A stretch of 64,000 nt of DNA from an uncultured delta proteobacterium (GTDB lineage Bacteria > Desulfobacterota > Desulfobulbia > Desulfobulbales > Desulfurivibrionaceae). Under the pieces are notes generated by a model. That model saw only the letters and a list, made by a program, of their open reading frames with translations. It did not search any database and had not been told where the DNA came from. The stretch covers positions 186,001 to 250,000 of the forward strand of contig CAIPYE010000001.1 of NCBI GenBank assembly GCA_903869265.1. Direction: 5' to 3'. Below are positions 17,104 to 26,722 of this stretch, piece by piece (the first letter of the stretch is position 1; every line of letters begins with the position of its first letter). The translations under genes and the position numbers were made by a program.

Positions 17104-19305
17104 ATGACCTTAAAAGTTCTTGTGGTGGACAACCACCCGATGATCCTGAAGCTCCTGGCCAATTTTCTAGAAAAGGAAGGCCACGAAGTGATGACGGCCA
17201 GCGATGGCCTGGCAGCCCTGAGTGTGCTGGAAGTCTATACGCCGGACGTCATCTTTGTTGATCTGGTCATGCCCAACATCGGCGGCGACAAACTCTGCCG
17301 AATTATCCGCAACATCCCCAGGTTTGCCGAACTTTTCATCGTCATCCTTTCCGCCATTGCCGCTGAGGATAACGTCGATTGCACAAAGTTCGGCGCCAAC
17401 GCTTGCATCGCCAAGGGTTCAATCAAATCCATCCAAAAACACGTTCTTGAAGTCATCCACCATCTGGCAGACAAATCCCTGGCCAGCTTTGAGCCTGTGG
17501 CAAATCTTGAAGACATCCAGTACCGCACCATCACCAGGGAACTGCTTTCCTCAAAGAATCATTTCGAAGCCCTCCTCAACAACATGTCCGAGGCGGTTTT
17601 CGAACTGACCCCGGACGGCACCATAATCTTTGTCAATCTGGCCGCCCTGACCCTGTGCAACCTTGCCGAGGAAAAACTGCTGGCCGCGAACCTTGTCGGG
17701 CTTTTCGCCGAGGATGAGCAGGAAAATCTCTCGAGCCTGCTGGCACACCCGGAACTTTTGCCCCAACTTATCGAAGACAACCCACCCACGCTGTTAAACG
17801 GCAAACATGTCGCCCTGCATTTCCTGGAACTCCGCCAGAACGACCAAACCAGCATAATCCTGATCGCCAAGGACATCAGCGAACGGTACGAGGCGGAACA
17901 GGCATTGCTCACCAGTGAAACGCGCTTCCGGGAACTGTTCAACAACATGAGCTCCGGGGTCGCTGTCTACGAGGCAAAAAATCTCGGGGCCAGCGATTTT
18001 GTTTTTGTGGATTTTAATCGGGCCGCCGAACGCATCGAAAAAATACGCAAGGATCAAGTCATCGGCAGATCACTCCTCGATGTCTTTCCCGGCGCAAAAA
18101 ATTTCGGCATTCTTGCCGTGCTGCAACGGGTCTGGCAGACGGGCAAACCGGAACAACACCCGGTTTCACTGTACAAAGACAAGCGCCTGACCGGCTGGCG
18201 GGAAAATTACCTGTACAAGCTGCCATCCGGCGAGGTTGTCACCATCTTTGAGGATGTCACCGCCAGAAAACAAGCAGGAAACAAGCTGGCCTTCGAGTCG
18301 GCCATGAACGGGGCCGTGGCCAGAATTTCCCAACTGATCATTTCCTCCGATTCCCTGAAGGATATTTCCGCAGCCCTGCTTGAAGAGATTCTGGCCCTGA
18401 CCGGCAGCAAGCATGGAATTATCGACCTGGTGGACCCAAAAACATACAACCTGGTTGCCATGGCTTTTTCCCCGGAGATCCAGTCCATATGCGCCTTGCA
18501 CGAGGAAGGCGCCGCCTTTGTTCATACCCCCCAGGGGTTGGCCAGCTGGGTTCTGGAAAACAAAACCAGTCTCCTGTCAAACTCTCCGCATACCGACTAC
18601 AGAGCAAAGGGCCTTGCCGACGCCCCGGCGACCCTCACCCGCCTCCTGTCGGTTCCGGCTATGTTCAACAACGAGCTTCTTGGCCTCATCACCGTGGCCG
18701 ACAACCCCGACAATTATGAAAAACGGGATCTCGACACCGTTGAACAGTTCGCCTCCCTGTTCGCCCTGGCCGCGCAAAAAAAACAGGCCCAGGACCACAT
18801 TGCCCACCTGGCCCATCATGACCCCCTCACCGGCCTGATCAACAGGCATCTTTTCCCGGACCGCCTTGCCCAGGCCATGATTTTAAGCCAGCGCCACCGC
18901 AAAAAAATCGCCCTCTTCTATGTGGATCTGGACAAATTCAAGCAGATCAACGACGCACACGGACACCTGGCTGGAGACGCCGTCCTTAAAGAGGTCGCAT
19001 CCAGGCTACGCGGTCTGTTACGCGATTCCGACACGGTCGCCCGCATGGGCGGGGATGAATTCGTGGTGATTCTCCACGATATTGCCAGCAAAACCGCAGT
19101 GAAAAATGTGGCGAAAAAAATTATCGACGCCCTGGCCGAGCCCATTTTCTTTCACGATACACAATTCACAGTCATGGCCAGCGTTGGCATCAGCATCTAT
19201 CCTGACGATGACAAACAGATTGACGCCCTGCTCCAGAAGGCCGACAAGGCCATGTATCAGGCCAAGAAATCCAGCACGACCAGCCACCTATTTTACGAAG
19301 GATAG
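17104..19305 (+). CDS. Response regulator diguanylate cyclase (REC-PAS-PAS-GAF-GGDEF)
   Basis: A 733-residue signalling protein. The start at 17104 (MTLKVLVVDNHPMILK) is where receiver homology begins, behind a G-run; upstream in-frame sequence overlaps the stress-protein gene and is unrelated. Receiver domain 1-120 with phospho-acceptor Asp53 in IFVDLVMP; two PAS domains about 150-262 and 275-390; GAF about 405-550 (SKHGIIDLV...GLASWVLENKTSLL); GGDEF about 560-725. The active loop GGDEF is intact at 649-653, with an RDSD inhibitory I-site five residues upstream, so it should make c-di-GMP under product control. No EAL domain. The cognate kinase is not identifiable. Confidence 0.92.
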   Translation: MTLKVLVVDNHPMILKLLANFLEKEGHEVMTASDGLAALSVLEVYTPDVIFVDLVMPNIGGDKLCRIIRNIPRFAELFIVILSAIAAEDNVDCTKFGANACIAKGSIKSIQKHVLEVIHHLADKSLASFEPVANLEDIQYRTITRELLSSKNHFEALLNNMSEAVFELTPDGTIIFVNLAALTLCNLAEEKLLAANLVGLFAEDEQENLSSLLAHPELLPQLIEDNPPTLLNGKHVALHFLELRQNDQTSIILIAKDISERYEAEQALLTSETRFRELFNNMSSGVAVYEAKNLGASDFVFVDFNRAAERIEKIRKDQVIGRSLLDVFPGAKNFGILAVLQRVWQTGKPEQHPVSLYKDKRLTGWRENYLYKLPSGEVVTIFEDVTARKQAGNKLAFESAMNGAVARISQLIISSDSLKDISAALLEEILALTGSKHGIIDLVDPKTYNLVAMAFSPEIQSICALHEEGAAFVHTPQGLASWVLENKTSLLSNSPHTDYRAKGLADAPATLTRLLSVPAMFNNELLGLITVADNPDNYEKRDLDTVEQFASLFALAAQKKQAQDHIAHLAHHDPLTGLINRHLFPDRLAQAMILSQRHRKKIALFYVDLDKFKQINDAHGHLAGDAVLKEVASRLRGLLRDSDTVARMGGDEFVVILHDIASKTAVKNVAKKIIDALAEPIFFHDTQFTVMASVGISIYPDDDKQIDALLQKADKAMYQAKKSSTTSHLFYEG

Positions 19306-19449
19306 CTGCCTGCGGCCATGCAGAACATCGCCTTGGGAAAGGCTTGACCGATTGTCTTTTCCGGCCTGCGCGTTTTTTGCAATCGGCCAGTCCCCTAAAA
19401 AACTGGGCATACACGCCCAAAACACATACAAATCTGCCCGGAGCCAACC

Positions 19450-20973
19450 ATGCTTGCCAAGGTTATCAGTGGAACGGTGTTGGGCGTTGACGGACATCTC
19501 GTTGACGTGGAGATCGATATCGCCATGGGGTTGCCGACCTTCACCATTGTCGGCCTTGCCGAAGGCGCGGTGCGGGAGAGCAAGGACCGCGTCAAGGCGG
19601 CCATCAAGAACAGCGGCTATGATTTCCCCAATCGGCGCATCACCGTGAACCTCGCCCCGGCTGATCTCAAAAAATCCGGCACCGGCTTTGATCTGCCCAT
19701 CGCTCTCGGCATCCTGGCCTCCACAGGAATGATCAACACGGAAATACTCGCCCGGACCTGCGTCACCGGGGAGCTTTCCCTTGATGGCGGCCTGCGCCCC
19801 ACCCCGGGCATTCTGCCCATTGCCCTGGCCGCGCGAAACGCGGGCTTGGCCTACTACCTGGTGCCCGAGGCCAATGGTGCGGAAGGGGCGGTGGTGGCAG
19901 GGATCAACACGCTGAGTGTTGCCACCCTACATGAAGCAGTGGAACTCCTGGCCGGGAAGAAGGAACTCTCCCCGATAACCATATGCCATGCCGATCTGTT
20001 CCGCCAAGCAGAGACGCCGGAAAACGATTTTTCCGAGGTCAAGGGACACGCCCATGTAAAGCGGGCGCTGGAAGTTGCTGCGGCCGGAAGGCACAACATT
20101 CTGCTTTCCGGCCCGCCTGGTTCGGGAAAAACCATGCTGGCCCGAAGACTCCCCTCGATCCTGCCTGATCTTTCCTTTGCCGAGGCGCTGGAAACCACGA
20201 AAATCTATTCCACCATGGGGCTTATCCCCAAGGACAGGAGCCTGATTACCACCAGGCCTTTTCGAGCGCCGCACCATACTATTTCCGATGCCGGGCTGAT
20301 CGGCGGCGGGCAAATTCCTCGGCCCGGCGAGGTCTCCCTGGCCCACAATGGCGTCCTCTTTCTTGATGAGCTGCCTGAATTCAAACGCAATGTCCTGGAG
20401 GTTCTGCGACAGCCCCTGGAAGATGGCCAAGTTACCATTGCACGGGCCTCGCAATCACTCCGCTTCCCTGCGGACTTCATGCTGGTTTCGGCAATGAACC
20501 CCTGCCCCTGTAGCTTTCTGGGTTCGGAAAAGGACTGCCTCTGCACCCCCCCACAAATCCAGCGGTATCGCAGCAAACTCTCCGGCCCACTGCTGGACAG
20601 AATCGATATCCATCTTGAGGTGCCTGCCGTGAAGGTGCATGAACTCACCGCCACGCAGGCCGGTGAGACCTCGGCAACAATCAAGGCCCGGGTGAGCAAA
20701 GCCCATACCATCCAACAGGCACGGTTTGCCGGGAGAACCGCGGTGTACTTCAACAGCCAGATGGGCCCCAAGGATCTCAAGCGCCACTGCCCTCTTGACC
20801 CCCAGGGACAGACGCTGCTGGTTCAGGCCACCACCCGACTGGGCCTGTCCGCAAGAGCGTATCACCGCATTCTGAAGATCGCCAGAACCATTGCCGACCT
20901 GGAAGAAAGCCCAAACATTCTCTCTAACCACCTTGCCGAGGCCATCCAATACCGACGCTTGCCCAACCAATAA
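19450..20973 (+). CDS. comM: YifB/ComM family Mg-chelatase-like AAA+ ATPase
   Basis: A 507-residue protein of the ComM family, a hexameric helicase that promotes branch migration during natural transformation and recombination. It begins with the family N-terminal domain (MLAKVISGTVLGVDGHLVDVE, GLAEGAVRESKDRVKAAIKNSG) and has the Walker A loop GPPGSGKTM near residue 221, VLFLDELPEF as Walker B, the AMNPCPC cysteine segment and the LLDRIDIHLEV sensor region. Full length for the family. It follows the diguanylate cyclase after 144 bp; no competence genes are nearby. Confidence 0.94.
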   Translation: MLAKVISGTVLGVDGHLVDVEIDIAMGLPTFTIVGLAEGAVRESKDRVKAAIKNSGYDFPNRRITVNLAPADLKKSGTGFDLPIALGILASTGMINTEILARTCVTGELSLDGGLRPTPGILPIALAARNAGLAYYLVPEANGAEGAVVAGINTLSVATLHEAVELLAGKKELSPITICHADLFRQAETPENDFSEVKGHAHVKRALEVAAAGRHNILLSGPPGSGKTMLARRLPSILPDLSFAEALETTKIYSTMGLIPKDRSLITTRPFRAPHHTISDAGLIGGGQIPRPGEVSLAHNGVLFLDELPEFKRNVLEVLRQPLEDGQVTIARASQSLRFPADFMLVSAMNPCPCSFLGSEKDCLCTPPQIQRYRSKLSGPLLDRIDIHLEVPAVKVHELTATQAGETSATIKARVSKAHTIQQARFAGRTAVYFNSQMGPKDLKRHCPLDPQGQTLLVQATTRLGLSARAYHRILKIARTIADLEESPNILSNHLAEAIQYRRLPNQ

Positions 20974-21121
20974 TTGCACAAGAATCACACAGACAGCCTC
21001 ACCGGGAAGCAAGGGATAACCCTCAATAGACTTGCGAAAGCCAAGAAAACATTTTAGGGTGGGCTAGAGAGACCTTGGGGACGAAAGAAATTCACATTTT
21101 TTAATCCAGCACTGAATTCAC

Positions 21122-22081
21122 ATGACAGAGACACAAGATAATCAGACCCGCCAACGGCTGCTGGAAATATTTGCCATGGTCAACATGGACTCCCTGCCAG
21201 CCATGTCCGAACATGTAACGGAACTCATCTCGTTACTGGGCAGCAGCCGCGCCACTGCCCAGGAAGTCGCCAACACCATTCTCAAGGATTACTCACTTAC
21301 CACCAGAATTCTGCAGGTGGTAAACTCCGCCTACTATTCGCGGGGAACCCCGGTCAGCACCATATCGCGGGCCATAACCGTGGTTGGTTTTGACGCCCTG
21401 CGCCAACTGGCCGCCACCATGGCGCTGTTTGAAGAATTCATGCGAACCGGCACCGAAAAAGATGAAATCGCCGGAACCTTTACCATGTCCCTCATCAGCG
21501 CCACTCAAAGCAGAATCTACTGTGAACTGAAAAAGAGCCGCATCTGCGCAGAAGAGGCATACGTTTGCAGCCTGCTGCACAGACTGGGAAAACTTGTGGT
21601 TCTGGTCTATCTGCCTGCCCAGTATCAAGCCGTTGAGCAACACATGCAAAAAGGATACTCAGAAGAGCATTCGAGCCGCATCGTGCTCAAAGGGTTGACC
21701 TACAGCCAGATTGGCCGGGAAATTTCGACCTTCTGGAACTTCTCCAAAAGAATTGTCGATTGCATGGATACAGAGCCACCAAAACCCGACAAAAAACAGG
21801 ACTCTTTTCTCTTTCTCCAGAACCTTGTTGTTTTCAACAACAAGCTGACATACGCCTTTTTCAACGGAACCAGAATGGAGCTTGCCGACCTCATTTACAA
21901 ATATGGCGGAATCCTCGACCTTGGTCAGGAGGAAGCCCTAGCCCTTGTGGATAGAAGCATCGGTGTCTGTGAAAATTACTCGGCAGCCATGCGCGACGGC
22001 CTGAGCAAAATCCAAAAAGGCCGCTCCAACCAAATCACCGTATCCAAAGATCCATCCGGTCGCTGGGTCCGTCTGAACTGA
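21122..22081 (+). CDS. HDOD-domain signalling protein
   Basis: A 319-residue cytoplasmic protein whose residues about 15-215 form an HDOD domain: LPAMSEHVTELISLLGSSRA, ANTILKDYSLTTRILQVVNSAYYS, ISRAITVVGFDALRQLA, and the degenerate HD region with EEAYVCSLLHRLGKLVVLVYLP. The catalytic HD metal ligands of HD-GYP proteins are not retained as a pair, so it is likely a protein-interaction or regulatory domain. The C-terminal 100 residues are uncharacterised. HDOD proteins often act with c-di-GMP or chemotaxis systems; a diguanylate cyclase lies 1.8 kb upstream. Confidence 0.85.
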   Translation: MTETQDNQTRQRLLEIFAMVNMDSLPAMSEHVTELISLLGSSRATAQEVANTILKDYSLTTRILQVVNSAYYSRGTPVSTISRAITVVGFDALRQLAATMALFEEFMRTGTEKDEIAGTFTMSLISATQSRIYCELKKSRICAEEAYVCSLLHRLGKLVVLVYLPAQYQAVEQHMQKGYSEEHSSRIVLKGLTYSQIGREISTFWNFSKRIVDCMDTEPPKPDKKQDSFLFLQNLVVFNNKLTYAFFNGTRMELADLIYKYGGILDLGQEEALALVDRSIGVCENYSAAMRDGLSKIQKGRSNQITVSKDPSGRWVRLN

Positions 22082-22182
22082 AGGCCAGGCACGTCCCAGA
22101 ACCCTTTCCGCAAGCTGCCTCTACCAGCGTACACGGTAACAATCCCAGCCTCCGCATTTACAATAATCTGAGCATTCTCCCC

Positions 22183-22213
22183 TTGACAATCCACTACCAC
22201 CCCGTGGTACTAT
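22183..22213 (+). promoter_or_regulatory. Candidate promoter with internal palindromic operator
   Basis: Consensus TTGACA (22183-22188) is followed by TACTAT (22208-22213) at a long 19-bp spacing. Between them lies the perfect palindrome TACCAC-ccc-GTGGTA (22195-22209). The site is about 50 bp upstream of an HTH regulator gene, so autoregulation is plausible but inferred. Confidence 0.4.
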
Positions 22214-22263
22214 TATTATAACAACAGACACTCCATTCTTGTTTTTTCTGCCAGGAGCAGCCG

Positions 22264-22641
22264 ATGGACAAACAGAATTTTTTGTTGGTGCGCAAGCGAC
22301 TTGGCAAAACCCAAAAACAACTTGCCGAGCTCCTGGGTTCGTCGACAAAGGCTATCCAGGGCTACGAACAGGGCTGGCGCTCCGTGCCCCCCCACGTCGA
22401 ACGGCAGGTTTTCTTCCTACTCTCCCGCCAGCGGCAGAAAAACAAATGTAGCCTTTCTCCTTGCTGGGAGATAAAAAAATGCCCGCCGGAGAGACGGGAG
22501 CAGTGCCCGGCCTGGGAATTTCAGGCCGGAGACTTATGCTGGTTCATCAACGGCACCATTTGCGAGTGCAAGGCCCAGAAAGACTGGAAGGGAAAAATGA
22601 CTATCTGTCGAGATTGTGAAGTGCTCACCCCGTTTCTTTAA
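22264..22641 (+). CDS. HTH regulator with C-terminal two-CW (cysteine-rich) domain
   Basis: A 125-residue protein. Residues 1-60 form a short XRE-like helix-turn-helix ([19 protein letters not shown]...IQGYEQGWR). Residues 62-125 are Cys/Trp-rich: [32 protein letters not shown] and CRDCEVL, matching the two-CW domain pattern found in Desulfobacterota and Geobacter sensory proteins, likely a metal- or redox-binding module. The combination suggests a small redox- or metal-responsive repressor. A palindrome overlaps its own predicted promoter. The downstream gene is a cysteine synthase, so a link to sulfur or cysteine status is possible but speculative. Confidence 0.75.
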   Translation: MDKQNFLLVRKRLGKTQKQLAELLGSSTKAIQGYEQGWRSVPPHVERQVFFLLSRQRQKNKCSLSPCWEIKKCPPERREQCPAWEFQAGDLCWFINGTICECKAQKDWKGKMTICRDCEVLTPFL

Positions 22642-22738
22642 TTTTTCTCTCTTTCAAGGTGGGGAAAAACCCATCCCCGGCTTTTTCAACCACCAAGCCA
22701 AGCAAGACTTTTCCCCATTCATCGCAGGAGGATGCCCC

Positions 22739-23668
22739 ATGCCACAAATTTCCCCTGACATCACCGCAATCATAGGCAATACCCCCTTGCTCAGACTGTC
22801 TCGACTCGGGTCAGGGCTGGAGGCCCAACTACTTGCCAAGCTGGAATTCCAGAACCCACTGGGGAGCGTCAAGGATCGTATCGGCCTGGCCATGGTCAAC
22901 GCCGCCGAGGAGCAAGGACTGCTTAATCCGACCACCACCATCATCGAGCCAACCAGCGGCAATACCGGCATCGCCCTGGCCTTTGTCTGTGCCGCCAGAA
23001 AATACCGGCTTGTCCTGACCATGCCGGAAACCATGAGCCTGGAACGGCGGACCCTTCTCAAGCACCTGGGCGCCGAACTGATTCTCACCCCGGGCAGCGA
23101 AGGAATGAAAGGGGCAATCGCCAAGGCGGAAGAGCTTCTCGCCAAGACCCCGAACAGCTTCATGCCCAACCAGTTTACCAACCCGGCAAACCCGGAGATC
23201 CATCGCCGAACCACAGCCAAAGAGATATGGGAGGACACGGATGGCACCATCGATATTTTTGTGGCCGGGGTGGGCACCGGCGGCACCATCACCGGAGTTG
23301 GCGAGGCGATCAAGGCACAAAAATCGTCTCTGTATGTGGTGGCGGTGGAGCCTGCCGCTTCTCCGGTTTTATCCGGGGGAAAACCAGGCCCCCACAAGAT
23401 TCAGGGCATCGGCGCAGGCTTTATCCCAAAAATCCTCAACCTTGAAATTATTGACGAAATCATCACGGTGAGCAACGAACAGGCCATGGAAACCGCCCGC
23501 AGAATCGCCAAGGAAGAAGGCGTCCTCTGCGGGATTTCCTCGGGAGCCAACGCCTGGGCCGCCATGCAGATCGCCAGCCGCCCGGAAAACCGGGGCAAAC
23601 AGATCGTTTTTCCGCTCTGCGATACAGGGGAGCGATACTTGAGCACCGAACTGGTAAAGACTCTTTGA
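22739..23668 (+). CDS. cysK: Cysteine synthase (O-acetylserine sulfhydrylase)
   Basis: A 309-residue PLP enzyme making cysteine from O-acetylserine and sulfide. Start at 22739 has AGGAGG at 7-bp spacing; an in-frame extension to 22616 overlaps the previous gene and is not conserved. Lys45 in [11 protein letters not shown] is the PLP lysine; [13 protein letters not shown] binds substrate, [12 protein letters not shown] holds the PLP phosphate and [11 protein letters not shown] is the C-terminal signature. Length fits CysK; separation from CysM is not certain. It ends before an AT-rich 148-bp gap that starts the glycan locus. Confidence 0.93.
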   Translation: MPQISPDITAIIGNTPLLRLSRLGSGLEAQLLAKLEFQNPLGSVKDRIGLAMVNAAEEQGLLNPTTTIIEPTSGNTGIALAFVCAARKYRLVLTMPETMSLERRTLLKHLGAELILTPGSEGMKGAIAKAEELLAKTPNSFMPNQFTNPANPEIHRRTTAKEIWEDTDGTIDIFVAGVGTGGTITGVGEAIKAQKSSLYVVAVEPAASPVLSGGKPGPHKIQGIGAGFIPKILNLEIIDEIITVSNEQAMETARRIAKEEGVLCGISSGANAWAAMQIASRPENRGKQIVFPLCDTGERYLSTELVKTL

Positions 23669-23704
23669 GCTCCCGGAATCCTGCTGGCATTTACCAACAT
23701 TTAT

Positions 23705-23731
23705 TTGACAAACAGTCTGGCATCATATAGT
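23705..23731 (+). promoter_or_regulatory. Candidate promoter for the galE-msbA glycan arm
   Basis: Perfect TTGACA (23705-23710), 15 bp, TATAGT (23726-23731, 5 of 6 matches). The spacing is short; an alternative -10 TAGTAA sits at 17 bp. Located about 85 bp upstream of galE. Confidence 0.45.
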
Positions 23732-23816
23732 AATTGCGCTGCATCTTTAGTTAACATCGCCTCCCCGAATGCAACACAGAGGGATTCGAAACACTATTCT
23801 TCCATCAAGAAATTCC

Positions 23817-24854
23817 ATGTCCGCCTTAAGTCTTTTGAAAAATAGAAATATCCTCGTCACCGGAGGAGCGGGCTATATCGGATCTCATACGAGCCGACAG
23901 CTGGTCAATGCTGGCTGCAATGTGGTCGTGGTCGACAATTTCTATTCCGGCAACCGTTGGGCTGTCCCAAAAGAAGCGATCCTCATCGAGGGCGACGCGG
24001 GAGACCTTGGTTTGATTTCCCGGTTGCTATCCGAGCATCGCATCGAGGCAGTGATCCACTTTGCCGGCCATATTGTTGTGCCGGAATCCGTTGCCGACCC
24101 CCTCAAATATCACCAAAATAATACATGCTGTTCGCTTAACCTCATCACAGCATGCATACGTCGTGGAATTCACAACTTCGTCTTCTCATCTTCCGCAGCG
24201 GTATATGGCATTCCAACACAAATTCCTGCAGAGGAAACGGCCCAAACCGCGCCTATAAATCCCTATGGCAGATCAAAACTGATGACCGAGTGGATGCTGG
24301 AGGACACGGCCAACAGTTTTTCATCGGTACCTGGAAACGCCACACCACAGCAAGACCGCTTCCGTTATGTTGCGTTACGATACTTCAATGTTGCCGGGGC
24401 CAGCCAGGACGGCGCCCTGGGACAAGCAACTCCCGACGCCACCCATCTTATTAAGGTTGCCTGCGAAGCAGCATGCGGCAAACGAGAGAGTATTCAAATC
24501 TATGGCACGGATTACCCCACCCCGGATGGGACTTGCATTCGTGACTATATCCATGTTGAAGATCTGGCCCAGGCCCATCTTTTAGCCCTTGCGCATCTTT
24601 TTGCAGGGGGATCTTCAGAAATACTCAATTGCGGCTACGGCATAGGCTTCAGCGTCCGGGAGATCCTTGATGCCGTCAAAAAAGTAAGTGGCGTAAATTT
24701 CAGAATTATTGAAACAGAGCGACGCCTCGGCGACCCGCCAGCTCTCATTTCGGATCCTCAGCGCATCAAAAAACTGTTTGCATGGCGACCGATGTTGCAG
24801 GATATCCATCTGATCTGCGAGTCCGCTTACAAATGGGAAAAACGGCTTAATTAA
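23817..24854 (+). CDS. galE: UDP-glucose 4-epimerase
   Basis: A 345-residue short-chain dehydrogenase/reductase-family epimerase interconverting UDP-glucose and UDP-galactose (or the N-acetyl forms) for surface glycans. GGAGYIGSHT is the NAD-binding loop, SSSAAVYG the catalytic Ser region, and YGRSKLMTE supplies the Tyr-x-x-x-Lys pair. ALRYFNVAGA and GDPPALISDP complete the GalE pattern. Start at 23817 is chosen near the usual position ahead of NILVTGG; an ATG at 23769 would add 16 residues. msbA begins one base after the stop, so the two are co-transcribed. Confidence 0.92.
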   Translation: MSALSLLKNRNILVTGGAGYIGSHTSRQLVNAGCNVVVVDNFYSGNRWAVPKEAILIEGDAGDLGLISRLLSEHRIEAVIHFAGHIVVPESVADPLKYHQNNTCCSLNLITACIRRGIHNFVFSSSAAVYGIPTQIPAEETAQTAPINPYGRSKLMTEWMLEDTANSFSSVPGNATPQQDRFRYVALRYFNVAGASQDGALGQATPDATHLIKVACEAACGKRESIQIYGTDYPTPDGTCIRDYIHVEDLAQAHLLALAHLFAGGSSEILNCGYGIGFSVREILDAVKKVSGVNFRIIETERRLGDPPALISDPQRIKKLFAWRPMLQDIHLICESAYKWEKRLN

Positions 24855-24855
24855 C

Positions 24856-26613
24856 ATGCACGACAAAAAACTCGTATTGCGACTTCTTTGCTTTCTTAAG
24901 CCCCATAAAGTTAAAATCGGTATTGCCATATCCTGCATGATAATGGTGTCCGCCATGGGCTCTGCTCAGGCGTACATGATCAAACCGCTTCTTGACGAAA
25001 TCTTTGTCAAAAAAGATCGTTGGATGCTCGACATTATTCCTTTCGTATTAATCCTGGTTTTTGTCTTGAAAGGAGTATTTAATTATTTTGCCAATTCGCT
25101 TCTCGACATCCTGGGGCAAGGTATTATTAGCGATCTGCGCAAAAATATCTTTGCCCATATCCACTCCCTCCCCATATCCTTCTTCCACAACACGCCGACA
25201 GGAGAACTCATTTCCAGGGTGATCAGCGATTCAATGCTCATCCAAATGGCCGTCTCGCGTGCCTTGGCTGGTGTATTCAAGGATCTCTTTCAGGTTTTCG
25301 GCCTTGTTTGCGTTGTTATGTACCTCAACTGGAAGCTCGCCATCATTGCTCTTGTTTTTCTTCCCCTTGCCTTCATTCCGGTTTCGCATTTCGCCAGAAA
25401 ATTTCGGAAACTGAGCACCACGAACCAACAGACCGTAGCCCAGGTTTCAAACATTCTTCACGAAACAATTACAGGGCACAAAATCGTTAAAGCATTCGGA
25501 ATGGAGCAGTACGAGATAAATAGATTCTCAGAAACAGTGGATAAGCTGTTTGGGATCATTAAAAAAGATATAAAAAATAATAGCCTCCAGGGGCCGATCA
25601 TGGAACTCATGGGCGGTCTTGGGATTACGGCCATTATCTGGTACGGCGGTCATCAGGTAATCACCGGCCAATCAACTCCCGGCGTTTTCTTTGCTTTTCT
25701 TACCTCAATCATCATGATTTACAACCCCATAAAGGGGATAAGTAATATCAACAGCGCAATCCAGCAGGGGCTCGCAGCGGCAACTCGTATTTTCACCCTT
25801 CTTGACACCAAATCCACGATTCAAGACAAACCCGGAGCGATCCTTTTACCTCCCTTTAAAAAGCACATAGAGTTCAAAAATGTTTCCTTCAGCTATGACG
25901 GAAATACCGATATTCTCAAAGATATCAATCTGAACGTCCGATACGGAGAAATGCTTGCGCTGGTTGGCACCAGCGGTGGAGGAAAAACAACCCTGGTCAA
26001 CCTCATCCCAAGGTTTTTTGAAGTGACAAAGGGCAGCATTCAAATAGACGGCCATGATTTGCGTGACGTTACGATGAAATCTCTTCGCGACCAGTTGGCA
26101 ATTGTCTCCCAGCAAACCATTCTGTTCAATGACACGGTCAAAAACAATATAGCCTACGGAGATTTGAACCGAAGTGATGAAGAAATAATTGCCGCGGCAA
26201 AAGCAGCACACGCCTATGATTTTATCAAGGAGCTGCCCGATGGCTTTGATACGATTGTGGGGGAATCAGGAGCGCGCCTCTCCGGCGGTCAACAGCAACG
26301 CCTCTCCATCGCACGGGCACTCTTGAAAAACGCGCCAATCCTCATTTTGGACGAAGCGACCTCCGCGCTGGATACGGAATCGGAGCGGGAGGTGCAAAAA
26401 GCCTTGGAAAATCTGATGCAAAACCGTACAACCTTTGTCATCGCGCACAGATTGTCAACAGTCCGAAACGCGGATCGGATCGTTGTAATCCAGGAAGGAC
26501 GGATTGTGGAAGAGGGAAGACACGACCAGTTACTCGCTTCCGAGGGAGCGTACACCACTCTTCACAACATGCAGTTCGACCAACCCCGAAGTGTCGGGGA
26601 TAACTCGCTGTAA
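24856..26613 (+). CDS. msbA: Lipid A export ABC transporter MsbA
   Basis: A 585-residue half-transporter with six membrane segments (residues about 20-310) and a C-terminal ATPase domain (about 330-575). Walker A GTSGGGKTT is near residue 371, the signature LSGGQQQR near 475 and Walker B ILILDEATSALD near 495, followed by an H-loop His in VIAHRLSTV. MsbA homodimers flip lipid A-core across the inner membrane. The gene abuts galE and opens an AT-richer stretch. Location in the glycan locus supports MsbA over a drug exporter, though the families are hard to separate. Confidence 0.9.
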   Translation: MHDKKLVLRLLCFLKPHKVKIGIAISCMIMVSAMGSAQAYMIKPLLDEIFVKKDRWMLDIIPFVLILVFVLKGVFNYFANSLLDILGQGIISDLRKNIFAHIHSLPISFFHNTPTGELISRVISDSMLIQMAVSRALAGVFKDLFQVFGLVCVVMYLNWKLAIIALVFLPLAFIPVSHFARKFRKLSTTNQQTVAQVSNILHETITGHKIVKAFGMEQYEINRFSETVDKLFGIIKKDIKNNSLQGPIMELMGGLGITAIIWYGGHQVITGQSTPGVFFAFLTSIIMIYNPIKGISNINSAIQQGLAAATRIFTLLDTKSTIQDKPGAILLPPFKKHIEFKNVSFSYDGNTDILKDINLNVRYGEMLALVGTSGGGKTTLVNLIPRFFEVTKGSIQIDGHDLRDVTMKSLRDQLAIVSQQTILFNDTVKNNIAYGDLNRSDEEIIAAAKAAHAYDFIKELPDGFDTIVGESGARLSGGQQQRLSIARALLKNAPILILDEATSALDTESEREVQKALENLMQNRTTFVIAHRLSTVRNADRIVVIQEGRIVEEGRHDQLLASEGAYTTLHNMQFDQPRSVGDNSL

Positions 26614-26722
26614 TTTTTCTCACAACTCATGGAAAGTACTTCTAACCCGTGATCAAAAAGAAATTGACACAAGTCTCAATTCGCAGATCGCAGATGAATC
26701 CAACCAAGGAGTAACCGCACTG

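Noticed and set aside
26504-26722. N-terminal extension of the DUF268 gene into msbA
   Set aside because: The extension encodes no conserved sequence and overlaps the end of msbA; the ATG at 26723 fits the family.
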